From the NCBI GenBank assembly GCA_949282195.1, contig CASDOW010000012.1, positions 29,515 through 93,514 on the forward strand: 64,000 nt of DNA, written 5' to 3'. The DNA comes from an uncultured bacterium (GTDB lineage: Bacteria; Cyanobacteriota; Vampirovibrionia; Gastranaerophilales; Gastranaerophilaceae). Both the position numbers and the translations under genes were made by a program. Position 1 is the first letter of the stretch. Each line of letters starts with the position of its first letter. The notes beneath the pieces are model-generated. The model worked only from the letters and a program-made list of their open reading frames with translations, was not told the origin of the DNA and made no database searches. Below, in pieces: positions 1-7,389 of this stretch.

Positions 1-45
1 AAAAAATGCATTAAACTTTAATTTAATAAAAAAATAAAATTTCTA

Positions 46-54
46 TGATATAAT
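46..54 (+). promoter_or_regulatory. Extended -10 promoter for the first secreted-protein gene
   Basis: TG at 46-47, one base, then a perfect TATAAT at 49-54. No good -35 lies upstream, as expected for an extended -10 promoter. The predicted start of transcription is near 61, giving a short leader that carries a GGGGA-type ribosome site at 72-76. Confidence 0.6.
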
Positions 55-82
55 GACTCTGTAATATAGATGGGGAATTAAA

Positions 83-547
83 ATGAAAAAGTTATTTTTG
101 ATTTTATCTATGGTGATAATGGGTGCAACAATTGCATTTGCAAATGATAATAAAACAGAAGTTTTAAATACTTTTGACAAATACGTAAATGACGCGAATT
201 CATATTCGGAAAATTTAGCAAATTATTATGTTGACAACGCAAAAATTATTCGCGTGGTAAACAGGAAACAAGGCGGACAAAAAACCGTTATAATTCCTTT
301 TGACAGGTACGTAAAAGAATTAAAACAACACGCAGCACTAGCAAAAACTGTAAAATATAAAAACACTTATACAAACAGAAAAGTTGAAAAAATAAATAAA
401 GACTATAAAGTTAGCGCAAAAAGAATTCCAAGAAATGATAAAACAGGGCTTGATTGTTACTTTATTTTCACAAAAACCAATTCAGGTTGGAAAATTAAAG
501 AAGAAAGCATGACAACCAATGTTCAAACTTTTTTAAATGCAAAATAA
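83..547 (+). CDS. Secreted NTF2-like small protein (hypothetical)
   Basis: A 154-residue exported protein of unknown function. Residues 1-20 form a clear Sec signal peptide: KK, a hydrophobic core, then an AFA cleavage site before N-D-N. The mature part has mixed helix and strand character and ends in a pattern common in NTF2/SnoaL-like folds (strand 'YFIFTKTNSGWKIKEESM'), but no catalytic residues stand out. The fold is an inference from the pattern only. The ATG at 83 follows a purine-rich GGGGA ribosome site. The gene stands alone, with its own extended -10 promoter and a strong terminator just after its stop. Confidence 0.6.
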   Translation: MKKLFLILSMVIMGATIAFANDNKTEVLNTFDKYVNDANSYSENLANYYVDNAKIIRVVNRKQGGQKTVIIPFDRYVKELKQHAALAKTVKYKNTYTNRKVEKINKDYKVSAKRIPRNDKTGLDCYFIFTKTNSGWKIKEESMTTNVQTFLNAK

Positions 548-553
548 TTAAAA

Positions 554-590
554 CAAAAAAATGCGAGAGTCAAAGCTCTCGCATTTTAGT
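554..590. terminator. Bidirectional intrinsic terminator
   Basis: A perfect 9-bp stem (561-569 with 576-584, loop 570-575) is flanked by A-run on the left and T-run on the right. It can end transcription from both convergent genes around it. Confidence 0.85.
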
Positions 591-602
591 ATAATAAGCA
601 AA

Positions 603-785
603 TTATGCTAAAATATCCAATTTTTGCCCGTTTCTTGATAATGAACGGCAATCATTGCAGTTGATGTTTAACTTTTCCCCACGGAATGCAAAATTTGTAT
701 TATTTTTGTATGCCATTTGAGGATTAACTGCAATAGGATTAGACATCATAGTCCTATTTGCAATTGCTTTAATAGGTTGTATCAT
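603..785 (-). CDS. Small F-x-F-R-G-E motif protein (hypothetical)
   Basis: A 60-residue protein I cannot assign. It is very likely real: an excellent ribosome site (AAAGGAGG on the minus strand, 791-798) sits 5 bases before the ATG, and a near-consensus promoter lies upstream. The first ~30 residues are Asn/Met/Ala-rich with scattered basic residues. Then comes NFAFRGEKLN, and a C-terminal CNDC pair that could bind metal or form a disulfide. The protein at 28902-29252 has a comparable layout (basic N-terminus, then IEFKGEKE), which suggests a shared sorting or binding motif. No transmembrane segment or signal peptide is visible. Confidence 0.65.
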   Translation of the reverse strand: MIQPIKAIANRTMMSNPIAVNPQMAYKNNTNFAFRGEKLNINCNDCRSLSRNGQKLDILA

Positions 786-818
786 ACTAACCTCCTTTTA
801 AGCACACACTACACTTAT

Positions 819-847
819 ATTATACCATGAACTATAAAACCGCTCAA
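819..847 (-). promoter_or_regulatory. Promoter of the small F-x-F-R-G-E protein gene
   Basis: On the minus strand TTGAGC (847-842), a 17-base spacer and TATAAT (824-819), with an extended TG one base before the -10. This is one of the best sigma-70-type promoters in the window. Confidence 0.8.
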
Positions 848-890
848 TACAAAAAATTGCCATGGGTTTTTAAAATATTCCTTTTTATAT

Positions 891-903
891 TATAATTTTT
901 CTA
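891..903 (+). promoter_or_regulatory. Promoter of der, probably leaderless
   Basis: TATAAT occupies 891-896 and the normal seven-base step to +1 lands on position 903, the first base of the start codon. No Shine-Dalgarno sequence is present. Confidence 0.6.
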
Positions 904-2222
904 TGAAGGAAAAAGTTATAGCTGTTATAGGACGTCCAAACGTCGGAAAATCAACTCTTGTTAACAGAATTGCAGGAAAAAGACTCTCTATTGTTGATGA
1001 TATGCCAAATATAACAAGAGATAGGATTTATATTAACGCCTCTTGGCAGGATAAAAATTTTGTTTTAATTGATACAGGCGGTATTGTTGAAGACAACGAA
1101 GATGAATTTGTTAAAAATATTAACGCTCAAGTTGACCTTGCGATTGAAGAAGCGGATTTAATATTGTTTATCGTTGACGCAAAAACAGGCTTAAATCCTT
1201 ATGATTATGATATAGCTAATAAATTAAGGCAAATTAAAAAAGAAGTTTTATTAGTTGTAAATAAAGTTGATTCAAAGGCTCAAAAAGACTTAGCAAGTGA
1301 ATTTTGGGCATTAGGATTTGACAATATGCACCTTTTATCAGCTCTCCATGGCGACGGCGGAGTGGGTGATTTATTGGATATCGTAACAAAAGATATAAAA
1401 AATGAAGAAATAGAACAAAAAGAAGATGATAACGCAATAAAAATTGCTATAGTGGGAAAACCGAATGCAGGCAAAAGCTCAATTTTGAACAATCTTTTAA
1501 AAAAACAAAGAGCGATTGTAAGTAATGTTTCAGGTACTACAAGAGATAGCATTGATGAAGAAATAATTTTTGAAGATAGAGTTTTCAGACTTGTTGATAC
1601 GGCAGGCATCAGAAAAAAATCAAAAGTTGATTATGGTGTTGAGATGTTTGCGGTAGATAGAGCTATAAGAGCAATAAGAGAGTGTGATGTTGCGCTTTTG
1701 GTTATTGATAGTGCTGAAGGTTTATCAGACCAAGACAAAAAAATAGCAAGTATATGCGAAGAAGCAGGCTGCGGTTTAATTCTAGCTTTTAATAAATGGG
1801 ATTTGATTAAGAATGTTCAAACCCATAAATTTGAAGAAGAAATTGAAAAAGATGCACCTTTCTTAAATTACGCCCAAAAAATCTTTATAAGTGCAAAAAC
1901 AGGTCAAAGACTGGATAACATCTTTAAAACCGCAATTGAAGTTCAAGAACAAAGAGAAAAAAGAATTTCAACAGGGCTTTTAAATAAAGTTATTAATGAA
2001 GCATATAACTTAAATCCGCCTTCATCCATTAAAGGCAAAACTCTTAGAATTTATTATTCAACACAAGCAAAAAATAACCCTCCGACTTTTGTTATTTTCA
2101 TCAACAATAAAGATTTAATCCAAGACCACTATAAAAGATATTTATCAAAAAAATTGAGAGAAAACTTTGGTTTCAAGGGTACTCCGATAGTGGTTTCATA
2201 CAGGCAAAAAGGAGATAAATAA
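903..2222 (+). CDS. der: Ribosome-assembly GTPase Der (EngA)
   Basis: Der is an essential GTPase with two tandem G domains that helps assemble the 50S subunit. The first domain shows GRPNVGKST (10-18), DTGG and NKVD. The second shows GKPNAGKSS (about 185-193), DTAG and NKWD. A KH-like C-terminal domain follows. The 439-residue length is normal. There is no ribosome site: TATAAT at 891-896 puts the predicted +1 on the A of the ATG at 903, so the mRNA is probably leaderless. The stop codon overlaps the plsY start region, so der and plsY form an operon. Confidence 0.97.
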   Translation: MKEKVIAVIGRPNVGKSTLVNRIAGKRLSIVDDMPNITRDRIYINASWQDKNFVLIDTGGIVEDNEDEFVKNINAQVDLAIEEADLILFIVDAKTGLNPYDYDIANKLRQIKKEVLLVVNKVDSKAQKDLASEFWALGFDNMHLLSALHGDGGVGDLLDIVTKDIKNEEIEQKEDDNAIKIAIVGKPNAGKSSILNNLLKKQRAIVSNVSGTTRDSIDEEIIFEDRVFRLVDTAGIRKKSKVDYGVEMFAVDRAIRAIRECDVALLVIDSAEGLSDQDKKIASICEEAGCGLILAFNKWDLIKNVQTHKFEEEIEKDAPFLNYAQKIFISAKTGQRLDNIFKTAIEVQEQREKRISTGLLNKVINEAYNLNPPSSIKGKTLRIYYSTQAKNNPPTFVIFINNKDLIQDHYKRYLSKKLRENFGFKGTPIVVSYRQKGDK

Positions 2223-2818
2223 TGAATTATTTATATATTTTGGCTTTTATAATTGCTGCATATTTAATCGGCTCTATTCCAACAGGTTATATAATTGTTA
2301 AATTAAAAACCAATCAAGACATTAGAACAATAGGCTCAGGTTCAACAGGTGCAACAAATGTAAAAAGAGTTTTAGGTAAAAAATGGTTTTTTATTGTAAT
2401 GCTTCTTGATGCACTAAAAGGTGCTTTGCCTGTTGTTTTAGCAAAAACATTAACGGTAGATACTTATGGAATTTACGCTGTAATAAGCGCTATATTTGTT
2501 ATTATAGGACATTCTAAACCTGTATTTTTACAATTCAAAGGCGGAAAATCCGTTGCGTCAGGAGTGGGTACGATTTTAGCCCTTAATCCCCTTGTTGGGC
2601 TTTTAATTGCTCTTATATGGGGAGTTATAACCTATGTTTCAAAATACGTTTCATTAGGTTCAATTATTGCTTTAATTTTATCACCCTTTTTAATGTATTT
2701 ATTTAAAAATCCCATAGGTTATATTGTATATTGCTTAATTGCAGCTATATATATCGTTTGGCTGCATAGAGAAAACATTGTAAGATTAATCAAAGGCGAA
2801 GAAAATAAAGTTCGCTAA
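2222..2818 (+). CDS. plsY: Glycerol-3-phosphate acyltransferase PlsY
   Basis: PlsY transfers the acyl group from acyl-phosphate to glycerol-3-phosphate, the first committed step of phospholipid synthesis, in the inner membrane. The 198 residues show the family layout of about five membrane helices. The conserved motifs are visible: the GSIPTGYI segment near the N-terminus, GSTGATNVKR (Gly-Ser-Gly-x-x-Gly-Ala-Thr-Asn type) and GHSKPVFLQFKGGKSVASG. The ATG follows a GGAG ribosome site inside the end of der; the two genes share one base at 2222, so they are cotranscribed. Confidence 0.95.
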   Translation: MNYLYILAFIIAAYLIGSIPTGYIIVKLKTNQDIRTIGSGSTGATNVKRVLGKKWFFIVMLLDALKGALPVVLAKTLTVDTYGIYAVISAIFVIIGHSKPVFLQFKGGKSVASGVGTILALNPLVGLLIALIWGVITYVSKYVSLGSIIALILSPFLMYLFKNPIGYIVYCLIAAIYIVWLHRENIVRLIKGEENKVR

Positions 2819-2913
2819 TTACCTTGACTTTTAGGATAAAAACATTAAAAAATCAATAAAATATATTATAGAATTTCTCTCAACTATCTAATAAACTATA
2901 TATTGAGGTAATT

Positions 2914-3729
2914 ATGTCTTACAAAAATGACCATGAATTAACAATTGCAAACAGATATGGCGGGGCGAGTTCCGCTGCAAAAGCTGAATTATATGAAACT
3001 TATGACAGATTAAGAGATTTGACTGTTTCAGGTTCAACTGCAACAGGTGCCGGTTTTGGTACGGCAGGCGGTTTTTTATGGCAGTTAGCTAATCTCTTTT
3101 CACCCTCTACTTTTATGACTACACTGGGTGGTTCATCAATGATGAATATACCGGGGACTTCCTATTGGTCTCCTAATTATGCCTCAAAGTCTTATTACGA
3201 TTCAGGAACAAATTCCTTTGGCGTTTCAGGTTTATCAAGTTACACAGGTTTTCCGTCAGGAGCTGCGGGAATTTCATTAGGTTTTGGAACTGAAGGCGCT
3301 CCCACAGGCGGAGCCGCAGGCATGGCAACAGGTTATGCCGTATCTGCCGCTGGAATTGCAGCGCTAAACAGTGCATCATATGCCGCAGGCGCAACTTCCG
3401 GTTTTGGCTTTGGGCAAAATATACTTTTGCCTATTGCAGGTTTAGTATCAGGTTGGGGCGGTATTTTGCAAGCAATTGCGCCTTATGCAGGTGAATTTGG
3501 TTTAGGGGCAATTGTTGCAGGTAATTTGATGCAAGGTACAGGTTCGGCTGCTTTATCAGCTTATCAAAATATTACAGGCAACATCACAAATAACGCTGAC
3601 GTAATTCTAGAAGATAAAGTAAGAAATATCGAAACAATCTGTAAAATGCTTGATACTCAAGCAGACATTGTTCGACAAACTCTAAAATCCAATATGGAAT
3701 CTGATTCAAAACTTGTTGATGATCTATAA
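2914..3729 (+). CDS. Gly/Ala/Ser-rich hydrophobic protein (hypothetical)
   Basis: I do not recognise this 271-residue protein. Residues 1-40 are polar and helix-prone. Residues ~43-230 are rich in Gly, Ala and Ser with long weakly hydrophobic stretches. The last ~35 residues (from VILEDKVRNIETICKML) look like an amphipathic or coiled helix. There is no signal peptide. The build, with polar ends around a Gly/Ala-rich middle, resembles the unrelated-looking protein at 37606-38487 and also secreted translocator or pore-type proteins, but that is only a resemblance of composition. The ATG has a GAGG ribosome site. The gene stands alone between plsY and an XRE regulator. Confidence 0.6.
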   Translation: MSYKNDHELTIANRYGGASSAAKAELYETYDRLRDLTVSGSTATGAGFGTAGGFLWQLANLFSPSTFMTTLGGSSMMNIPGTSYWSPNYASKSYYDSGTNSFGVSGLSSYTGFPSGAAGISLGFGTEGAPTGGAAGMATGYAVSAAGIAALNSASYAAGATSGFGFGQNILLPIAGLVSGWGGILQAIAPYAGEFGLGAIVAGNLMQGTGSAALSAYQNITGNITNNADVILEDKVRNIETICKMLDTQADIVRQTLKSNMESDSKLVDDL

Positions 3730-3742
3730 AAATTTATAAATT

Positions 3743-3759
3743 AAAACCCTAAAACTGAT
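3743..3759 (+). repeat. Exact 17-bp direct repeat, copy 1 (upstream of XRE gene)
   Basis: The 17-mer AAAACCCTAAAACTGAT is found here and again at 4102-4118. The two copies bracket the XRE regulator gene. This copy lies just upstream of the predicted promoter of the regulator. Confidence 0.8.
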
Positions 3760-3779
3760 ATTGTGGTTTATAAATAGTT

Positions 3780-4103
3780 ATGGAAGATAGAAATTTTAAA
3801 AAATTATTCGGCGCAAGGGTGCGATATTTAAGAAAAATAGCAGGGTTAAGTCAAGAAAAATTAGCTGAATTAACGGGCTTGTCAACAAAAACTATTTCAT
3901 ATATTGAAAATTCTAAAAACACTTTAAGTTTTAATAAATTACCCTTGCTGGCAAAAGCTTTAAATGTCCCTGTTTATAAGTTGTTTGTATTTGAGGCTGA
4001 TATAGACAATAAAGAAAAGCTGGAGTATCTCTTAAATTCTGCGACTGAAAAAGAAATTAATGCATTAGCAGAAATAATAAAAACCATTCTGGCTATTAAA
4101 TAA
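3780..4103 (+). CDS. XRE/Cro-family transcriptional regulator
   Basis: A 107-residue DNA-binding protein. Residues ~10-65 form an HTH_3 domain: VRYLRKIAGLSQEKLAELTG, then STKTISYIENSK, and a third helix ending in LAKALNVPVYKLF. The C-terminal ~35 residues are a short helical part that may dimerise. The start has no ribosome site; TTATAA/TATAAA at 3768-3774 fits a nearly leaderless transcript. The 17-bp repeats on both sides of the gene are candidates for its own operator, which would mean autoregulation; this is inference. The second repeat is also the left arm of the gene's terminator. Confidence 0.88.
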   Translation: MEDRNFKKLFGARVRYLRKIAGLSQEKLAELTGLSTKTISYIENSKNTLSFNKLPLLAKALNVPVYKLFVFEADIDNKEKLEYLLNSATEKEINALAEIIKTILAIK

Positions 4104-4145
4104 AACCCTAAAACTGATTTATTTTTCAGATATTAGGGTTTTAGT
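4102..4145 (+). terminator. Terminator of the XRE gene, containing repeat copy 2
   Basis: The left arm starts with the 17-mer repeat at 4102-4118 and pairs with TCAG-ATAT-TAGGGTTTT around 4127-4142, followed by more T. The pairing is imperfect in the middle. The stop codon of the regulator overlaps its first bases. Confidence 0.6.
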
Positions 4146-4157
4146 TTATTTAAGCTT

Positions 4158-6488
4158 TTAAACCATTTTATATACTTTGAATTCTCCGGGGCGAAGTTCA
4201 TTAAATGTGATTTCTTTTGTTATGTCGTTTTCAAGTTGTTTTTCAACAAAAAGACATTTGTTTAATTCGTCTAATTCAAAGTCAAAGTATGAAATAAGCT
4301 TTTTGCCTTCCTTGATTTTAACGGTATTATTTTTTGTTATTGTTCCTCTTACGTTTTTCTTTTCGATGTGTCCTAAGTTGTCTTGAACATCTTTTATTTC
4401 AGAGGGTGAAAAATAATTGGCAACAATTAAATAAGTAGCTTGCTTTTCATCTTTTTTGAGTTTTTGTTTGTCATTATCTGCTACCACTTCCCAACATACA
4501 AAGCCGTTATTTTCTTGATTATGTAAAACAGCTCTGCCTTGATTTAAGAGTTTGTCGTGTTGAGCAAAATAATTAATGGCGTTAAATTTTTCAAAGAAAT
4601 TCCAATCATAATTTCTTACCATTGATGTTTCTTTTGAAATAATTCTTTCAATTCCGACTTTGGTAAAGCTTTCATCTCCGTCAATTAATAATGTCGGGCG
4701 AGATGCAAATTTTCCGCCGGGGATAAATTTCATCTTAAACCATTTAAATAAAGCTCCTTGAGCGCCCAATTGTCCGGGGTATTGATTAATATCTCTAAAT
4801 TCGCCGTCTTGATTATTATATCCTTTTAGAATAGATAAAGGATTTGATTTTGAATTTTTTTGATTGTAGGTTGATAATCTTAAGTTATCGTTTATGATTT
4901 GCTCAGGAGTTTTAATGCTTTGAGCAACAATATCATCGCCCCAAAGTAAATCAAATTTCATATCCTTATGATATTCCTTAAAATATCCGTCCCATAACAT
5001 GTATTCAGCTAAGGTTGCAAAATAAGGAATTTTCTTTTTGAGGTTAGCGTTAACTTTACCCAGAACTTTAGCAGGAATTCTATAACTCAAGGGTTGACCT
5101 TTTTTGTCTTGTGATACTTCATCCACAATGTGGTCAATATGATCGACTCTATAACCGTCAAAATTAAATTCTTTTTGTAGATTTTCAGTGTAATCTATAT
5201 AAAAATCAACAACATCATTGTTATATTTATTTAATTCAAAATGATAGAAGTAATATGGAGTTTGGCAGTCTAAATTCGCAAAATGCGTTACATCTTCACC
5301 TTTGTAGTTGTAGTGTTTACATATTGGATATTTAGCGCCTTTGCTCATTTTATCAAAAACGGGAACTCCTGCTGAACACCAAGCACCGCCTGACATTGTC
5401 CAAAGACCTTGTTTGATTAATTCGTTTACAATTTCGTCTTGGTTTTCGATGTCTGATTCTGATTTAATATGTTTTTTTGCGGTTTTTGAAATTATTTCTT
5501 CCGCCCTTTTTTGAAGTTCTTCTTGTTTTTGAGCAAAGCTCATTTGGTATGAAACTAAAATTTTATATTCTTTGATATCTTTTTCAATTTCATCTATGAT
5601 TTTTTGTTCGGTGGTGTTATATTTCTTATAGTTGCCTTTTAAGTTTTCAAGATATAACTTTTGAACATTTAGTACATCTTCATCTTTATATGTTCTTTTT
5701 TGCATTAACTGGGCGCACAATGCGTTAAAATAGCCTGAAATGCTTTGAATTAGTTCATTTACATCCATCCACCTTGCAACATGGGGCTTTGATAAAACAA
5801 TTTTAGAAAATCTTGCAGTTTGGGGCAAAATATCATAAATTACAGGATGATTGCATAATTGCGCTAATTCAATGAATAATTTAACTTGGCTTGTTGCGTC
5901 AAGTCCTAAGAATTTCAACAGATTATCATCTTGTAATTTATCAGATACTTCTGATGATTTTGGTAAATAAGCACAATCAAATTCGCGCTTAAAGAAAGGA
6001 ATTAAATATAATGTTGCAGGTAAAATATCCAATTCATCATTTCCGTTGTCTAATGTAATTAAACATTTTACCCAATCAATAAAGTGCCCAGGGTAATCTG
6101 AAGCATTGCCGTCCCCTAGTGCACTTAAAGATAAGAGTTTTATGTTATGACCTTCTTTTTTAAACCAATTTGAATTTTTAATGTTTCTTCTATATAAAAC
6201 AGAAGGATTTGAAAAATCTATGAATTTATTTTCGCTATATGTTTTTGCTTTTGTTAATTTTTGAATAAGGCAAAATATTGTTTCAGAGTCTGTTAACTCT
6301 TGCAGAACTTTGAATTGAGGATATGGTAAATAACCATATTTTTCAATGGTTTCCGATAAATATTTTTTTCTGTTTTCACAGATTTCATCTATTCTATAAA
6401 TTTGTGCCATTTTGGCAATTAATAAACTAAGTTCGCAAGACTTAAAATTTGCTTCGTGTCTGTTTTTCTTTGCTAATAAATTCAACAT
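4158..6488 (-). CDS. GH13-family alpha-glucan-active enzyme (divergent)
   Basis: A 776-residue cytoplasmic protein with signature pieces of the alpha-amylase (GH13) superfamily. FDGYRVDHIDHI at ~443-453 is region II with the nucleophile Asp449. TLAEYML at ~492-498 is region III with the acid/base Glu495. A later YFAQHDKLLN is region IV. The first ~340 residues are helical and match no domain I know; between 270 and 345 they look coiled-coil. There is no signal peptide, so it probably acts on internal glycogen or imported maltodextrin. The exact specificity (amylase, glucanotransferase, phosphorylase-like) cannot be read. The ATG has a GAGG ribosome site. It has its own promoter after the terminator of the upstream operon. 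Confidence 0.75.
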   Translation of the reverse strand: MLNLLAKKNRHEANFKSCELSLLIAKMAQIYRIDEICENRKKYLSETIEKYGYLPYPQFKVLQELTDSETIFCLIQKLTKAKTYSENKFIDFSNPSVLYRRNIKNSNWFKKEGHNIKLLSLSALGDGNASDYPGHFIDWVKCLITLDNGNDELDILPATLYLIPFFKREFDCAYLPKSSEVSDKLQDDNLLKFLGLDATSQVKLFIELAQLCNHPVIYDILPQTARFSKIVLSKPHVARWMDVNELIQSISGYFNALCAQLMQKRTYKDEDVLNVQKLYLENLKGNYKKYNTTEQKIIDEIEKDIKEYKILVSYQMSFAQKQEELQKRAEEIISKTAKKHIKSESDIENQDEIVNELIKQGLWTMSGGAWCSAGVPVFDKMSKGAKYPICKHYNYKGEDVTHFANLDCQTPYYFYHFELNKYNNDVVDFYIDYTENLQKEFNFDGYRVDHIDHIVDEVSQDKKGQPLSYRIPAKVLGKVNANLKKKIPYFATLAEYMLWDGYFKEYHKDMKFDLLWGDDIVAQSIKTPEQIINDNLRLSTYNQKNSKSNPLSILKGYNNQDGEFRDINQYPGQLGAQGALFKWFKMKFIPGGKFASRPTLLIDGDESFTKVGIERIISKETSMVRNYDWNFFEKFNAINYFAQHDKLLNQGRAVLHNQENNGFVCWEVVADNDKQKLKKDEKQATYLIVANYFSPSEIKDVQDNLGHIEKKNVRGTITKNNTVKIKEGKKLISYFDFELDELNKCLFVEKQLENDITKEITFNELRPGEFKVYKMV

Positions 6489-6510
6489 AAATAACCTCTA
6501 TCCTAATGAG

Positions 6511-6558
6511 ATTATTGTATCAAAAACACAGCTTTTAATCCGCATTTGATACAATAAT
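6511..6558. repeat. Perfect 14-bp inverted repeat in the GH13 gene promoter
   Basis: ATTATTGTATCAAA (6511-6524) and TTTGATACAATAAT (6545-6558) are exact reverse complements with 20 bases between them. Each arm contains an extended -10-like TGaTACAAT reading away from the centre. The left arm is the likely -10 of the GH13 gene (minus strand, 6519-6514), with +1 near 6507. It may be an operator, or simply two -10 boxes. Confidence 0.7.
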
Positions 6559-6560
6559 TA

Positions 6561-6600
6561 ACAAAAAAACGGTAAAAGATTTATCTTTTACCGTTTAAAA
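6561..6600 (-). terminator. Terminator of the hydrogenase-related operon
   Basis: A perfect 14-bp stem (6567-6580 with 6583-6596, 2-base loop) is followed on the minus strand by a T-run (complement of 6561-6567). It ends the operon that reads from 13858 down to 6614. Confidence 0.85.
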
Positions 6601-6613
6601 TTTTCAATTTAAT

Positions 6614-7372
6614 TTATTTTTTTCTTATAAAATCCAATACCGCGTTTATGAAGGTTAATGGGTGTGTCGGGCATCCGGGAATATATAAATCAATTTTATA
6701 TTTATCAATAAATTCTCTATTTAATTCTTGAGAATTTTGGAAAATTCCGCCTGAAATAGCGCAAGCTCCGCACAAAACCACGACCTTAGGGTCAGGACAA
6801 GATTTATAACAATCTTCTAAAGCATAGGCCATATTTTTTGAAATCGGACCTGTAACAACAATGCCGTCTGCGTGGCGAGCTGAGGCTACAAAGTCAATTC
6901 CAAATCTGCCCATGTCAAAATTGGCGTTTCCTGCGGCATTTAATTCCATTTCGCAACCGTTACATCCGCCTGCTGAAACTTGGCGGAATTTTATTGAACG
7001 ATTGAAAATTGAATAGATTTCTTTTCTTATTTCAATTGCTTTTTTATTATATTCTTCAGGAGTCATTTCTTCGGTTATAATCAATTTTTCTCTTTTATCT
7101 GCTCCTAATTTATAGTAGTTTGTAAAATCAATTGCGTGGTTTTCGCAAAATCTTTTACATTTGCCGCATAGTGTGCATTTGCCTAAATCAATTGACAATG
7201 GGTTAACATTTAGTGCGCCTGTTGGGCAAATTTTGGCACATTCGCCACAATTATTGCATTTTGAATTATCGAGTTTCGGTAATCCCCTAAATGCCGTTCT
7301 CATTGGTGCATTTTGAATATCAGGTATAAATTGATTTTTTTGCCATAATTTCATTTTTAAAGTATCAAACAT
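6614..7372 (-). CDS. Ferredoxin/NuoB-like fused small subunit of the Ehr-like complex
   Basis: A 252-residue electron-transfer subunit that joins two parts normally separate in E. coli (HycF and HycG). Residues ~33-80 are a 2[4Fe-4S] ferredoxin: CNNCGECAKICP and CTLCGKCKRFC. Residues ~125-250 are a NuoB/hydrogenase-small-subunit domain with the ligands of the proximal [4Fe-4S] cluster: CNGCE, VLCGACAISGG and PGCPTHP. It would pass electrons to or from the large subunit at the membrane surface. The ribosome site is AAGGA. It is the last gene of the six-gene operon, 17 bases after the large-subunit gene. In the energy-converting hydrogenase-related (Ehr) naming it corresponds to EhrS; I judge the match by gene content and motifs only. 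Confidence 0.85.
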   Translation of the reverse strand: MFDTLKMKLWQKNQFIPDIQNAPMRTAFRGLPKLDNSKCNNCGECAKICPTGALNVNPLSIDLGKCTLCGKCKRFCENHAIDFTNYYKLGADKREKLIITEEMTPEEYNKKAIEIRKEIYSIFNRSIKFRQVSAGGCNGCEMELNAAGNANFDMGRFGIDFVASARHADGIVVTGPISKNMAYALEDCYKSCPDPKVVVLCGACAISGGIFQNSQELNREFIDKYKIDLYIPGCPTHPLTFINAVLDFIRKK

Positions 7373-7389
7373 AATATTTTTTCCTTAAA

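Noticed and set aside
1234..1609. Open frames antisense to der
   Set aside because: They lie wholly inside der, lack ribosome sites and have low-complexity hydrophobic translations that mirror the coding strand.
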